Notes under the pieces: generated by a model | What the model was told of the DNA's origin: nothing | Database searches by the model: none | Seen by the model: the letters and a program-made list of their open reading frames with translations, nothing else | Shown: piece by piece, positions 34,577-48,100 of the stretch | How positions within the stretch are numbered: position 1 is the stretch's first letter | How the letters are laid out: each line of letters opens with the position of its first letter | NCBI RefSeq assembly: GCF_022965805.1 | Contig: NC_133104.1 | Coordinates: 39,724,682 to 39,788,681 of the forward strand | Length of the DNA stretch: 64,000 bases | Source: Primulina eburnea | Lineage: Eukaryota; Streptophyta; Magnoliopsida; Lamiales; Gesneriaceae | Direction of reading: 5' to 3' | Program-made: the position numbers and the translations under genes

Positions 34577-36004
34577 TGTGAAAACCCAACTAGGCAACTT
34601 TAAGTTTGATGAGTTATTAATTTTAGGTGTACATATTTTAAGTGGGATTATATTTTTATATAACATTTTGGATATACAAATTTTAAATATGCAAGAGATT
34701 ACTTTGTGATACTTTAGAAATACAATCTTTGATATCCTTACTCATGGATATGCATATTTTCGAAAATATGCAAGGAAATTTATAAGATTTGTAATATCAT
34801 ACAAATTAGATGGAATAAGGCATACACAATCAAATTTCGAAATCACCCACCAAATATTTTGCGTAAATATTGTAGTGCCTAAATATTAGATTATAAGCAA
34901 GCTTATGCTACAAGAAAAGAAGCAAATCCTCCCCTCCTTTGCACCTCATTTTCAAGCCATTAGATTAGGATTGTGGGGAACTCGATTTGGTAGAAAAATC
35001 AGCAGCTATGGAAGGATTTTTGGAGCCATAAATGTGAGATTTAGGCCAATTTTGGGCATGGATTGAGTGCCATAATTAACTCCCTTCTCCTCCCTTATAA
35101 ATATCACATCAAGCCTACCATTTCCTAGCCCCTAAATTTCGAAATTCTTTCTGAAAGTCACAAAATTCAGCAGCTTCTCCATAGCCAAACTCTACTCGAA
35201 AATCGTCTCAAAGTCGTCCAAGAATTCAATCCGAAGTGATGCCCGATCAAAAAACAAGAAGTGATTCAAGTCTAGCATCGTGCACTCCACGTTTTTAGCA
35301 ATTAAAAAATACTGTAAGTGGGCTGTTCTTAAATTTCAAAATTTCGGTTTATGCATATGTGATTTTTCGGTTTTTGGATAAAAATTTCGGTCGAGTACAA
35401 TTCTTTTCTACTCCTTTTCTTGTGTCGATTGTCATACTATTTTAAGCACTGTGAGAAGTCGACTGTATATGGATGGGAATCCCAACCATGACGTACCTTT
35501 ACGCGGTGGGGGTTATAACCGCTATACGGCCTCGCCCCCTTAGAGGAATAAAAATTAGGGGCTGACGTCAGTAAACTATAGAAAGTTAGATAAATCACAG
35601 TGGCTGGTAAATGTTATGCATGTTTATGAAGTATGTATGCAAGTCATGTGTTTCGAAATATATACATGTTGTTTTATTGTGCTCGATTAGCTCCCACTTT
35701 CTGAGTATTCCCATATACTCCGCCCCCTTACAACCCTTCCCAGATAAGCCCGAAGAAGAACTCGAGAAAGAAGAGTCTGAACAATTCTGGGGATGGTGAT
35801 GGTTCGAGAATTAGACTTATTTAGTTTTACATTTCCGCATTTAAGCTATGTCGTTTTTTAAATTTCGGTATTGTAAAGACAATGGTTATTTTCTTTGAAT
35901 TATGATTTATAAACTCGTTTTACATTGTATAACAAAGGCTAGTTGTTTCGATTGTGTGATTGTTAAACAATGTCGGTGTCAATTCCGAGTCTCGGGACGT
36001 GACA
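34577..36004 (+). mobile_element. Solo LTR, 1.43 kb
   Basis: TGTGAAAACCC...CGGGACGTGACA with perfect TSD GTAAT (34572-34576, 36005-36009). Paralogous units at 20300 and 50775 are uninterrupted here. No gag or pol. TATA-like cttataaatat near 35093. It resembles gypsy LTRs and differs from the other LTRs in the window. Confidence 0.92.
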
Positions 36005-37375
36005 GTAATGATGAGTAGGGTCGAATCTACAAGGAATGGGAGATGATTTTTTTCGAAGAAAAATAAATAACATAGGGTTTTGTTGGATAAAAATAAAATA
36101 AAATATTAAAACTAAAATTAGAAAGCAATAAAAAATAATTAATCTAAAAGAGAATTAAATTACCAAACTCTGATTCATGTGGATTTTCACTATTCAATTG
36201 TGTCACTGTTCATCGGCTAACATATTATTTATTCATGCAGTTACAAGTAATTAACTTTAGAATTATAGGGATAGCCGCTAAAATCTTTGTGTTTTTCTAA
36301 TTTAATTGATCAAACCCAGCATCCGGTCAAAACTTATAAATAACTAAATGGGCACGATAGCATTCCATATTAATTAAAAATAGTGTTTTCGTTTTGTTAA
36401 AACAGTTAACCCTAAAATCTAACAACCGAGATAGCTGCAATTGATAGATCAAGTTTCATTGATTTATTTAGATTAAATAGACTATGATAGCACAACACAC
36501 TTAATCTATCGCTACTCATGTATCAATCGTTCATGACAATTATGGATCACTGAATTCATGGATAACAGTAGAAAATTATATATCGAATTAAATTGTCAGA
36601 TTAACCGAGATACAATTTTCATAGAAATAAATATAAATCAACAAATACTTGAACAATAGACGAATATTAAATTGAAGCATAAAAAACCTAACAGTGATAA
36701 ATTGAAAGAGTAAAAATATTCCCTGAATCAGAAATAAAACTTAGCCTAAATGTACAGAGATGAGAAATTCTTGCGTCTTGTTCTTCACGTTGAAGAGGTA
36801 GATGGAGAATAGAGAATTCTTCTTCGATTGTGTGTCTCTTTCTTTTGTACGTGTAGTGCTTATTGGGTCAAGGAGAAAAGCTCACTAAGATTAGGTAAAA
36901 CCTAATGTACACAAAATCATATAAAAGATATGATGGAGTTTTTATGTAATAAAATTCTATCTTATCTTTATTTCTCCCAGTAATAAAAATATCTCCCCAA
37001 TTATTTTTCACAACTCAAATACCATAATTAGAAATCTAAAATCTGTTATTATCTTTGCAATTTTCGGACTTCAGATTTAGTTGTGCAGGCAGCTGAAGAA
37101 TAGTCACAAGGCATGATAACACCTTGTGAAAATATCACTTCTAAATTTTTTTGTTTCAAGTTTTCCACTAAGATCATATCGACAACTTTAATTGTGTTAT
37201 AGAATCATACTTTTTAGCTCATATTTATCGAAAGAGCAGAAAACTTCCTCTACAATAAAATCAAATAAAAATATGTTAATTAAGCACGTTCGAAATGGTA
37301 ACATTGAGAAGTACGACAACAAAAATGAAAACTATTATAAACCTATCAAACATAAATCCCTCCTACCGGTTTCCT
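36005..37375. repeat. ~1.2-1.4-kb repeat (copy B2)
   Basis: Collinear with 20291-21530 and 50772-52145. Contains a segment (about 36895-37025) present also in B3 but absent from B1. No gene. Confidence 0.6.
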
Positions 37376-38100
37376 AGACATGGAAAGCCATGGTAGGCGG
37401 TGAAATTTTTTACCTAGCCATGGTAAGTAAGGTGGAAGAATTAGTCAAATTAAAACTAGAAGATATTCCAATACTGCACGAATTTCCGAATGTTTTTCTG
37501 GAAAATCTGATCGGAACAATTCCATATCGCAAAGTGGAGTTTGGGATTAATTTGGTACCCAGTGCCGCACCAATTTCTAAAGCACCCAACCGAATGACTG
37601 CCGCAGAACTCAAAGAACTAAAAGAAGAATTCCATAAATTGTTGGATAAGAAACAAATCAGATCTAATGCATCTCCTTCGGGAGCTCCAATCTTGTTTGT
37701 GAAAAAAAGACGAGAATATGAGATTGTGTATCATTTATAGAGAATTGAATAAGACCATATCAATAATAAGTATCCCCTTCTGAGGGATAGATGACATTTT
37801 TTTATCAACTCAAATGAGCTACAAACTTCTCGAAACTCGATCTTGAAAGCAAGTTACAACAATTAAGAGTTCATAGTAATGTCGTTTGGCTTGAAAAATG
37901 CTACGACGGCATTCATGGACCTCATGAACAGAGTGTTCAAGCCATTACTGGACAAATTTGTGATGGTGTTTATTGATGATATTCTTGTATATTCACCAAG
38001 TGAAGAAGACCACAAAAACATCTTCGCATCACTTTTCATATGCTTATAGAGGAAGAACTGTACTCTAAATTCAAGAAATTTAAATTTCCACTATATGTGT
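37376..38100 (+). pseudogene. Gypsy RT remnant B2, upstream of GLP2
   Basis: Reads MVSKVEELVKLKLEDIP, VPSAAPISKAPNRMT, ASPSGAPILFVKK, then loses frame near 37700. Later it reads [15 protein letters not shown] and [15 protein letters not shown] in another frame. It shares the internal deletion of copies B1 and B3. Confidence 0.85.
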
Positions 38101-38288
38101 ATCATTTGGAATTAAATAAATATTTTTTGGTTTCCAATATATTCCAAAGACAACTATTAACTAACCACCCTAATTAAATATTTGTTGGCACTAGTTATAT
38201 TTAATTACTTGTAATAGAGTAGGTCGTTATATTTAATTTTATTAATTAATAATAGTAGTGTGTGTGTGTGTGTATTTATTTATTGTGT

Positions 38289-38291
<3 letters not shown>

Positions 38292-38368
<77 letters not shown>
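38292..38368. repeat. (AT)n microsatellite upstream of GLP2
   Basis: About 38 AT units. The flanks on both sides share near-repeated phrases (ttcctacttaaatatattttt and gtaatagactaggtcgtt), suggesting a local duplication of about 250 bp around it, also seen at GLP4. Confidence 0.93.
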
Positions 38369-38370
<2 letters not shown>

Positions 38371-38754
38371 CCTACTTAAATATATTTTTGGACTATTTAT
38401 ATTTAATTACTTGTAATAGACTAGGTCGTTATATTTAATTTTATTAATTAATAATTATAGTGTGTTTGTGTGTGTACATATATTTATTTATTGTGTCCTT
38501 TGAGTAGACTTTATATGAAGTTATTTAAAGACTTTACCGATAAATCAATGGCTTTATTATGTGAAAATGTATAATTCATTATATTCGCTATTGACGAAGC
38601 TTAAATAAAAGAGAATAGATTTTAAATTGATGGACTTCAAAATATCCAAAAAAATTGTGACAAATTTATATTTTGGATTTAAAATCAGAAAAAGTATTTA
38701 ACATTTGATTGACGTGGTCGATTTTCAAATGTCTTGGTCTTTCTACCTTTGTTT

Positions 38755-38872
38755 AGTCACAGCGCAAGCTATTAATTTATCCAACTCGTCGGGTAAATAA
38801 ATTTGGACAAGTTCAAACATTTTGTTTATTAAGGAAATTTTCTGACTAGTTCAAATATTTCAAGTATAAATA
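38755..38872 (+). promoter_or_regulatory. GLP2 core promoter with TATA box
   Basis: TATAAATA at 38865-38872; the ACAAGT/ACTAGT pair with TTCAAA lies upstream (from 38808 and 38845). One arm is altered here (tctgactagt). Confidence 0.75.
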
Positions 38873-38938
38873 CACTTGCGTTTTATGGATTTGAAACCAC
38901 ATCTCAAGCTCAAAAACTTCAGCAGCGAAATATTTAAG

Positions 38939-39828
38939 ATGGGCTTTCGTTTCTTTCTAGGTTTTTTTGTAGTAACTTTGATATGTTTATTAGCGTCTGC
39001 ATCTGATCCTAGTCCTCTTCAAGACTTTTGTGTCGCGGTCGAGGATGCAAAGGCTTCTGGTAATTAATTAATTCTATGCATATTCTCTCGAATAAGTTAA
39101 TCTCATTTTTTTAGCTATATCGAAGTTATAATGTTTACTTTGATTATGTTATTTTGATCAACTGATTCGAAACTTTATATCATTTTATTTACAATATTAA
39201 CTAGTCATAAGTCGGTTTATCCTTGCATTTTGCAAGTTCATGAAAAATTATACGTATTATTGCAGTGTTTGTAAATGGAAAGATTTGCAAGAACCCAAAT
39301 ATGGTTTCGGCAGATGATTTCTTTTTCAATGGTCTGAACAAACCCGGAAACACATCAAATCGAGTAGGCTCAAGGGTTACTCCAGTTAATGTAAACCAAA
39401 TACCTGGACTCAATACTTTGGGCATTTCTTTGGTTCGAGTTGATTATGCACCATATGGGCTCAACCCTCCTCACACACATCCCCGTGCCACTGAAATTCT
39501 TGTCTTAATTGAAGGAACTCTATCTGTTGGGTTTGTGACTTCGAATCCTGCAAATCCCAACCAAAGAAACAAGCTTTTTACCAAGACATTGCATCCAGGA
39601 GATGTGTTTGTGTTCCCCGAAGGTCTCATTCATTTTCAATTCAATACGGGAAAAGCCAAGGCTGTTGCATTTGCCGGGTTAAGTAGTCAGAATCCTGGAG
39701 TCATCACCATTGCAAATGCTGTTTTTGGCTCTGAACCACCAATTTCCATCGATGTTCTTACGAAGGCGTTCCAAGTTGACAATAACGTTATAAAATATCT
39801 TCAAGGACAGTTTTGGACAAACAACTAA
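38939..39828 (+). CDS. Germin-like protein 2 (secreted cupin), one intron
   Basis: Exons 38939-39059 and 39266-39828, GT/AG intron of 206 bp in phase 1, 227 residues. The signal peptide, the two N-terminal Cys, His110/His112/Glu117 and His163 are all present. Compared with GLP1 it has Ser40, Met53, Asn62, Arg141 and His150, so it is nearly identical. As in GLP1, the upstream ATGs at 38876 and 38885 fall within about 20 bases of the TATA box and are unlikely to be in the mRNA. The family usually occurs as tandem arrays, as here. Enzymatic activity is not deducible. The AATAAA polyadenylation candidate is at 39958-39963. Confidence 0.95.
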
Positions 39829-40802
39829 AACAGAACCAGACCGAATTAAGACAAAGCTCCATTGTTTTTTCTTTCCTACTTGTTTGAGTACTAGAATAAG
39901 GAGCATGAATGATTATATATGTGATTCATTGATGTGTTCTCTTTAATCATTTTGGCTAATAAAGAAATTAATAATAAGTTTTTGCAATTTATATTTAAAG
40001 TTTTCGTTGAAAAAAAAGTAAAATGTGTCAACAAACATGCACCTGCACTGCTCGAATATTTTTATATATAATATTGGTTCGCTTTATATTCTTGAATTCA
40101 TAGACATGATTAATAAAAAACACTTAACATTCTTTTTAAAGCATGATTTCATTGTAAAGTATTGCGAATTAAACTGCATGCATGCATGCATGGTTCTATC
40201 ACAGATATGGGTCAATTCTAATTCTGAACCCAAACGTCAATAAACCAAACCAAGTCCATTAATTGGAAATACAATTGTAGAGTTTGGAATTTAACGAGTA
40301 ATTATATAAAAAATAACTTCAACCCTACCCGAAGCAGCGTCTTTGCCGCACCACATGAATTATAGTACATCAAAATCATAAATAATCAAACATAAATGTT
40401 GTAATTTTTCGTAAATACTAAATGTGACAGTGGTTGATGCATTAAGGAACATATATTGGATTGACGACACGATTTGTTTATTCATGTGCTGATAGATGTC
40501 TTGTACTAAGAAAGATATAAGCAAATAGTTTTTTTTATAAAGTTGAGTTTTAATAATTACTAATAAAAATAAAATTCATAGTTATTCGTAAACGAAGTTC
40601 ATTTACTGTATTCTTTGTAGAAATCTTAATTAAAGAGCTTGAATAAATCGGATATGTAACGGATGCCGATATTAGAAAAATCCTGCTCGGTATGCAAAAT
40701 AAATTTCAGAGACAACTACTTGTTAGCTAACCCTAACTAAACAATTAATTAATTTTAGCTCCAGTTGCATACATCTTTCTCACAACTTAAATCTATTAAT
40801 TA
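39829..40802. other. GLP2 3' flank with uninterrupted copia target site
   Basis: No gene. Collinear with the GLP1 flank. At 40443-40447 TAAGG is followed directly by aacatata: the pre-insertion state of the copia 2 site. Confidence 0.8.
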
Positions 40803-41324
40803 TTTTTTTCGTTTACATAAGGTATTGTTATAACACCTAATTGTAGTACACATTTCCTTTAGGTTGCCGAATTTGAATTGAGTTATTCTTATGTTTGATA
40901 GAAAGATTTCGAGGATAAATTTTAAATAAAATTACTCTGTTAAAAATTAAAGCTCATCTTATTTGAAATGGATCTAATATTGTGATCCAAATTTGGATCA
41001 TATAGACCCCACGTAGAGTCCACGAGATCCAACGACTTTACTCATATCCATCATATTACCTCTTAAATAAGCTTGGAAAAAAGGGGATATGTTTTAAATT
41101 ATGAAACTCAGAAGCATATAAATAAGTGCGTCTAATTTATATCGTTCGTTTGACATACGACACCCTAAATTTAAGAAAGAACAAAATATACATTCAGCCT
41201 GGATCATCTCAATTTTTTTGTATAAATCGTCTCTAATTTCATGAGGGTTTTGATATGACGACACCTCAAAATTAGTGATGCTTTGTTGATGATAAGTGAT
41301 AATTAAATTGATAACTAAATTTAG
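40803..41324. other. Unassigned AT-rich spacer between units
   Basis: I see no gene, terminal repeat or match to other parts of the window. A short inverted phrase, tgatccaaatttggatca, occurs near 40990. It joins unit A2 at about 41325. Confidence 0.5.
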
Positions 41325-41798
41325 TGACAGTTTGTTAAAAACCACCGTTAAGTTAACCACAAATCGTCGTTAATTTGAGCATTTTCTTGCAGTCGGTGAT
41401 ACAACTGGATGAACTATGAAATATATTCATGTATAAATTGTGCAGTTAGTTACTGATGGATAATTGAACCTGAAGAAATAAATTTAATTTTTTTGTCTAC
41501 ATAAGCATGTAATCAATAAATCTGAATACACGCACGAGACAACCAAGAAAGAAATACGTGAAAATTGACCCTTTCAATTAATAAACTGACTCACTGTTGA
41601 TAACATCTACATGAGACAATAAACTAGTTATTGTGTATAAACCAAGCTGCGAACGAATAAATCGTAGTCATGAAAAGTTACGGAAGTAAGACCGGTAAGT
41701 TATCCAACTCCGCAAGTAAATAAATTTGGACAAGTTCAAATATTTTGTTTTATAAGGAAATTTTCCGGCTTGTTCAAATATTTCAAGTATAAATACAC

Positions 41799-42385
41799 AT
41801 GTTTTATGGATTTGAAACCACCTCTCAAGCTCAAGAACTTCAGCAGCAAAATATTTCAGATGCCCATTCGTTTCTTTCTACGTTTTTTTTAGTAACTTTA
41901 ATATGCTCATTAGCATCTGCGTGTGATCTTGGTCCTCTTCAAGACTTTTGTGTCACGGTTGAGGATGCGAAGGGTTCTGGAAATTGACATGTGCATGTTC
42001 TCACTTTAATATCATTTTTTTAGCTTTATCGAAGTTATAATGTTTACTTTTATAGGATTATTTTGATCAATTTATTCGAAACTTTACGCCATTTTATATG
42101 CATGATTAGTTAGTCATAACTCGGTTTATCCTTGCATATTTTGGAAGTCATGCAAAAGTATATGTATGATTGCAGAGTATGTGAATGAGAAGATTTGCAA
42201 GAACCCAAATATGGTTTCAGTAGATGATTTCTATTATGAGGGTCTGATAAAACCAGGAAACACATCAAATTGAGTAGGCTCAATGGTTACTCCCGTTAAT
42301 GTAAACCAAATAACTGGACTCAACACTTTGGGCGTTTTTTTGGCTCGAATTGATATGTACCGTGTGAGCTCAACCCTCGACTCTC
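41799..42385 (+). pseudogene. Germin-like protein pseudogene A2, 3'-truncated
   Basis: Promoter TATA box at 41788-41795. Exon 1 is homologous to A1, but one base is missing in the signal-peptide region (tttctacgttttttttagta), so the ATG at 41861 runs into a stop; the open frame from 41799 reaches CDLGPLQDFCVTVED only through the wrong leader. The intron donor is GA instead of GT. Exon 2 text starts near 42176 ([15 protein letters not shown]), has an in-frame TGA at NTSN-stop, and stops at the same point as A1, before the metal-binding boxes. Confidence 0.9.
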
Positions 42386-42759
42386 AGGCTGCTTGGATTA
42401 AATTTTTATGTTTAGCCAGCTACCTAGCTAAAAATACTAAAAATTCTTTTTAAAGCATGAATTCCCTATTGGCAAGCATCTTTCTTTCAGCTTGATCATG
42501 CAATGCATGTGTGGTTCTATCACAAGTGCCAATTTGAAGTCTGAATTACTCAATCGTTAAGAAACCAAACCAGCTATGTCCATTATTGTAAGTTTTCTTA
42601 AATAATAAGGCAAATATAGAGAAAAAAATCGCAATAGGCAAATATATATAATAAAAGTGTAACTTTTTCTAACTAATTATTGCGGCAATGTTGATGCATT
42701 AAGAAACATATTTGGACTGCCAAGAAGATTTCTCATTCACGTGCTGGTATATATTTTAT
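42386..42759. other. 3' flank of pseudogene A2 with uninterrupted copia target site
   Basis: No gene. At 42700-42704 TAAGA is followed directly by aacatat, the pre-insertion state of the copia 1 site in unit A1. Confidence 0.8.
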
Positions 42760-42941
42760 GGCAAAAACTTGTGTGAGACGGTCTTACGGGTCGTATTTTG
42801 TGAGACGGATCTCTTATTTGTGTCATCAATGAAAAATTATTACTTTTTATGATAAGAGTATTATTTTTATTGTAAATATCGGTAGAGTTGACCAGTCTCA
42901 CAGATAAAGATTAGTGAGACCGTCTCACAAGAGACCTACTC
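42760..42941. mobile_element. Mutator-like MITE
   Basis: 182 bp flanked by a perfect 9-bp duplication ATATTTTAT (42751-42759, 42942-42950). Imperfect inverted ends CTTGTGTGAGACGGTCTTAC and CTTGTGAGACGGTCTCAC (reverse complement of the right end). Absent from the A1 paralogue. The 9-bp target size points to the Mutator superfamily. I believe this gagacggtct element is widespread in asterid genomes, from memory only. Confidence 0.85.
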
Positions 42942-42950
42942 ATATTTTAT

Positions 42951-43379
42951 ACTAGGAGCATATAAAAGTTCTACCGATGTTTACTTATTTAATGTTAATT
43001 GTTTTTTTATTGATTTGTTTTGAAAGTTGGTTTTTACCTTAAGTAAATTGGTGAATATTTTGATATAATTGATCTTTTATATTTGGGATTATCGTGCGGT
43101 TAACTTTGGTAAAAATATATGTCTTATTGCGAGATATTTCTTTCCATATCTTTAGGTTTTATATTGTTTATCTTGATTATCTTATCTTATATTTTGGAAA
43201 AAGATATATGTGTTTGTTTAGATAAGATCGATGAATACGTAGTGAAAAAGTGTCTAGGTTTGTGTTGCTAATTCTCCAAACTCTATAATTGATAATGATA
43301 AGCTGCTTGCGAGATTTGTTTGATTTGCTGATGAAGATTTCGAAAAATTATAGGTATATATGTTAATGTCTAATTTTTC
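42951..43379. other. Unit A2 spacer
   Basis: About 300 bases (42951-43245) have no counterpart in A1; from 43245 (gtgaaaaagtgtctagg) it is collinear with 8680 onwards. No gene seen. Confidence 0.55.
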
Positions 43380-44040
43380 TTAGGAGGCATCAGTTGTTTG
43401 ATACGAATTTGAAGGAGAAAACGCCTATTGTATATTATATTGCGTATCGCGACAACTGCTGCAACAAGGTTTTGACAGTACCACAATATTCATTATGGTT
43501 TGAGAGTTTAGTTTGCTCATGGCCGGTACACACATTCAGGTCTCGTTTCCTCGGGAGAGAACAGTTCCTTGCTTCGAAAGGAATTCAGGGCAGGTCTTTC
43601 GGCCGAATCACGTTAAAATCCCGGTGTCTGTGTGTTCTTTATTTTATTATTTACACACATAATAAACAACGATAAAAAAAAAAGTCAATAATACTACATC
43701 TCAATTGGTACCACAGAGGTTCGGTATTTCCTTCCTTAGTAAGATCCTGATTTTTTAGTGTGATAAATATTTGCAGTCATGGCATTGATCTTGGACGAGA
43801 AGGCAGTTCTATCACCAAGCCCCCGCTTATTGATGATAATACGACTCATACTAGAAGGCTAGGCTGAGAACGACCATTAAATCAATTGATGAAAAGGCTT
43901 GGCGATCAATTTTGCTGGTTGTACACCTCCAATGGATAAAGATTGGGAAGGAAGAGAGACTTCTCCTAAAACTGAAGACAAATAGAGCACCGAGGAAATG
44001 CAAAGGCGCTAAATGCTATATTTACAGCGAACCAATTCAT
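43380..44040 (+). pseudogene. Old copia remnant, second copy
   Basis: Same LTR-end, degenerate primer site (tggtaccacaga near 43707) and gag fragment as at 8816-9650, with more deletions, including loss of the AMDAWNILE part. Confidence 0.75.
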
Positions 44041-44757
44041 GTTTATGTCTCTCCATATTATCAGAAATAAAAAAAGTCGACCTGTTTTTCAAATTTTATG
44101 AATATTTGTCCATTTTATTGTTAAATAAAAGACTGATCAATTATATATAATAAGAAAAAATATTCACTTGATAATATATATGTAGTTTTAGAAAAATAAT
44201 AATTTTACTTTTATTTATGACAAAACACAAAAGCAGTATATTTGATTTATACTTATAATTAGTTATTATATATCTACCAATCAATATAACAAGTTCATTT
44301 CATGAAGTAATCATTGTAGCCTTAGATAAGATTTTGAATCTAGTGAGATGAATATATAGCCTGAGAATATAAATTTGAACCAAATATATATATAAATATA
44401 TTTTTTTATGGAATATAAACAAAAAAAAATTTCATGGAGTTGGGATTTTATTAATAAGTAATAAAAAAAATCAAATTTGAATATATAGCCTGAGAATATA
44501 AATTTGAAACCAAATATATACATAAATATAATTTTTTATGGAATATAAACAAAAAAAAATTCATCTATTTGGGATTTTATTAATAAGTAATAAAAAAAAA
44601 TCAAATTTTCTAGGAAAATTTGTAAACGAAGTTATTGTAGAAACCGAAGCGTGATAACGTACTGCATGCTTTAGAAATCGTAAAAATGGCGTTCGGTTCT
44701 TTATAGCTCTTTTTATGCTACTTTGATTAATTTCTTATGCTGACTTTGATTAATTCC
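44041..44757. repeat. AT-rich spacer with a 129-bp tandem duplication
   Basis: Two copies of the segment beginning aatatatagcctgagaat lie at about 44351 and 44480 (period 129 bp, ending near 44608). The A1 copy (10020-10200) has this segment once but carries an (AT)n expansion. No gene. Confidence 0.8.
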
Positions 44758-45143
44758 TTGTCATATGCAAACAATCCTAGTTCTCTTCAAAACTTCTGTG
44801 TGGCGGTTAAAGATTCACAAGCTTATGGTAATTAATTATATGTGATTTTCTAATATATTATAAAAATTAGATTATTTAAATATACCAACAGCTTAATTGA
44901 AATTTTAAACTGTGTTTATATACATTATTAATCATAATTTTATTTTTTTCCTTAAGTTCATTAAAAATTATGTATTTGATGTAGTTTTTGTGCATGAGAA
45001 TATTTGCAAGAACCTTAATATGGTTTCAGAGGATAATTTCTATTTCAATGGTCTGAACAAGCCCGGAAATGAGTTTCGTTGGATGTCTTTCTCCTCAAAT
45101 CGTTTCTTCTTTTTTTGTAATGTAAGAAGAGTCTGAACTTATT
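44758..45143 (+). pseudogene. Germin-like protein remnant R2, interrupted by L1
   Basis: Exon 1 tail (NNPSSLQNFCVAVKDSQAYG) with a normal-looking donor, ggtaattaat. Exon 2 head near 44986 ([28 protein letters not shown]) then FRWMSFSSN as in R1 and R3. The L1 insertion follows, and its flank resumes at 50154. Confidence 0.82.
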
Positions 45144-45188
45144 TTTTTTTTTTTTTGACCAGCAAAATGTATCCATTTTATTTATAGT

Positions 45189-48100
45189 TCAATGTTCGCA
45201 GATACAATTAACCAACCAATAAGGAAATTCCCCATTTACCCAACAGAAAGGTATGGGGGAAGAAATAACAAATTGTGCTAAAGAGTGAGCTATAGCATTA
45301 GCAGAGCGTCTCATGTGTTGTAAACTCAAAATCCACGGCTCCCTTATCATGTTCTTAATCTCTTGGGCACACGAGCCAGTATATCCAAGGTCTGATGATG
45401 GATCCATGACTGCTTGCACGGCCATCTGCGAGTCCGAGAATACATAATTGCCTACCATTCCCTTCTGGCATATTATCTTAATCCCTTCTTGAATTGCCAA
45501 TAATTCTGCATGGACCACCGATATTGGCCGTTCAATTCTCTTACCAAAGGCCAGCACTAAATTGCCATCATGATTACGAACTACCCCAGCAACCCCATAA
45601 AGATTGAGGTGCTCATTAACTGCCGCATCCACATCAAGTCGCAGCTGCTGATAAGGTGGAGGGGTCCAATCCCTGTTTCTCTCATCTGCTGTTTCAATTG
45701 AGTTTGTCTGGGGCACCTTACTAAGGGCCCAGAATTCTTCAATGTAGCTGTCGTTCCAGTGAGTCGGCAACGCTGGTTTTTTATCATCGGTATCATGAAT
45801 AAATCGAAGCCTACCACACCAAGCGTTCCACGTTCGACAAGCAAACCTCTCAAATTCAGCTTTGTTTAGTTTACTCATCATCCAGTTGCATATCTCCATT
45901 GTCTCCCACCCACGGCCTTGCTTTAAGAAATGTTTATAAATTTGACCCTTCCAGAATCCTTTGACAGCCGGGCAGTAGAATAGGGCATGAGTCGTTGAAT
46001 CATCCCCGAATCCGCATATCGGACATATATTTAGTGTTGGGACGTGGTGCTCAATCAAGTTGCTGCCCGTGGGAATTAAGTCCAGAGCTATTCTCCACCA
46101 AAAAACTTTGATTTTAGGAGGTAGTGAAAGTGACCATAGAAACTTCCACCATTTCATCATTGGTAGTATCGTTTGGTTTGCCGGCGTTTCGTACAGCCCA
46201 ATTCCCATCCGATATCCCTCTTTCACTGAATATCTTCCCTTGTTATCATATTTCCAGTACCTAGAGTCCTCTCTCGGTGTTTGGGGAAGAGGTATTTGGC
46301 GGATTTCATCCCCAACATAAGGTAAGACTGTACTTCTTATAACCTCGTCATCCCATAATCCATCCTTTATTAGAGTTTCTACCCTGGACTCGTTTAGTGT
46401 ACGCGAGCCATTGTTCGGAATAAAATTGCGGACCTTTGGTACCCATTTATCATCGAAAATACGGATTGATTTCCCGTTCCCCACCCTCCAGTACAATCCA
46501 TCTTGCAAAAGTGTTCTGCTCCATAGGAGGGATCGCCATACAAACGATGGGTTACTACCAAGTTGAGCCTGCATAATGTCTCCATGTTTAAAGTATCGGG
46601 CTTTTAGTACTCAGCCTACAAGCGAATCAGGTTTCCTTATAATTCTCCAAATCTGCTTGGCAAGAAGGGCTTTATTAAATATCTCTAGTTTGCGAAAGCC
46701 CATTCCTCCCTGACACTTCGGTTTGCACATGTAGTCCCACCTTTTCCAATGAAGCTTTCTACTCTCTGCATTAGTCCCCCACCAGAACATGGCACATTCT
46801 CTTTCAATCCTATTGAGTATGGATTGAGGGATTCGGAAACATGACATAGCATATGTGGGCACAGCCTGAAGGACTGACTTGATCAAAACCTCCTTTCCTC
46901 CTATTGAAAACAATTTATTGCTCCAGCTAGAAATTCTCTTGGCCACCCTCTCGAGAAGATATGTAAATTGAAGTTTTTTAGACCGGGCTGAGAAAGTAGG
47001 CAACCCCAAGTAGATTTCATGCCCCTGTACTACAGGAATAGAGAGCCGTGATTTTATGAGCTCTATCACATCTCCCCTTGTGTTCGGACTGAAGGAGAGT
47101 CTTGATTTTTCAAAGTTTATTAGCTGGCCCGACGCTTTCGCGTATTGATTTAAGCATTGTTGAATTTGTACGCAGTCTCCCTCAGTTGCCCTAAAGAATA
47201 CCAGGCTATCATCCGCGAAGAAAAAATGTGAGAGGATTGGACATGAGTTTGCGATTTTGATTCCTCTAAATCTGTTTCTCTCCTGGAAAGATGACAGCAT
47301 AGCTGAAAGGCCTTGTGCGCACAGAACAAATAGGAAAGGGGAGAGAGGATCACCCTGTCTAATTCCTCTTGTAGGATATAGCTTCCCGAAAGTCTGCTGA
47401 TTTATTCTGAACGAATACGAGACTGAGTTTATACATCTCGCTATCTTTTTTGTCCAGGATGAAGCAAATCCTAGTCTGTCCATCATCGCCTCCAAGAATT
47501 GCCATTCCACTCTATCGTAAGCCTTGCTCATATCGAGTTTCAAAGCCGCAAATCCATGTTTCCCAGCCTTTCTATTTCGCATCCAATGGATTGCCTCAAA
47601 GCCTAGGATTATGTTATCAGAAATCAGGCGTCCCGGTACAAATGCACTCTGGTAATCATCAATTATATCATTCATGATCGGCCTTAGTCGATTTGTTAGG
47701 GCTCGGGACACTATCTTATAGCAAACATTGCATAGGCTAATAGGACGGAACTCTTTCACGAGGAGTGGATTTTCAACTTTGGGAATAACAGTGACCACTG
47801 TTTGGTTCCAACTATCCAAAGGAGCGTCCTCATTAAGGACGGCCAGGGTAGCCGCAGTTACGTCGCGTCCCACTATATGCCAGAATTTCTGGTAGAAAAG
47901 TGCCGACATACCGTCCGGTCCAGGTGATTTATCCGGGTGCATGTCAAATAGGGCTTTCTTCACTTCCCTAGCCGTGAACGGAGCACATAGTATTTGATTC
48001 ATCTGCTGAGTAACCTTGGATTGCACACATTCCAAAATAGGAGACATTTCTTCTGGGGAGGGGACATTAGAGGCGAAAAGATTTGAAAAATACTCAGTGA

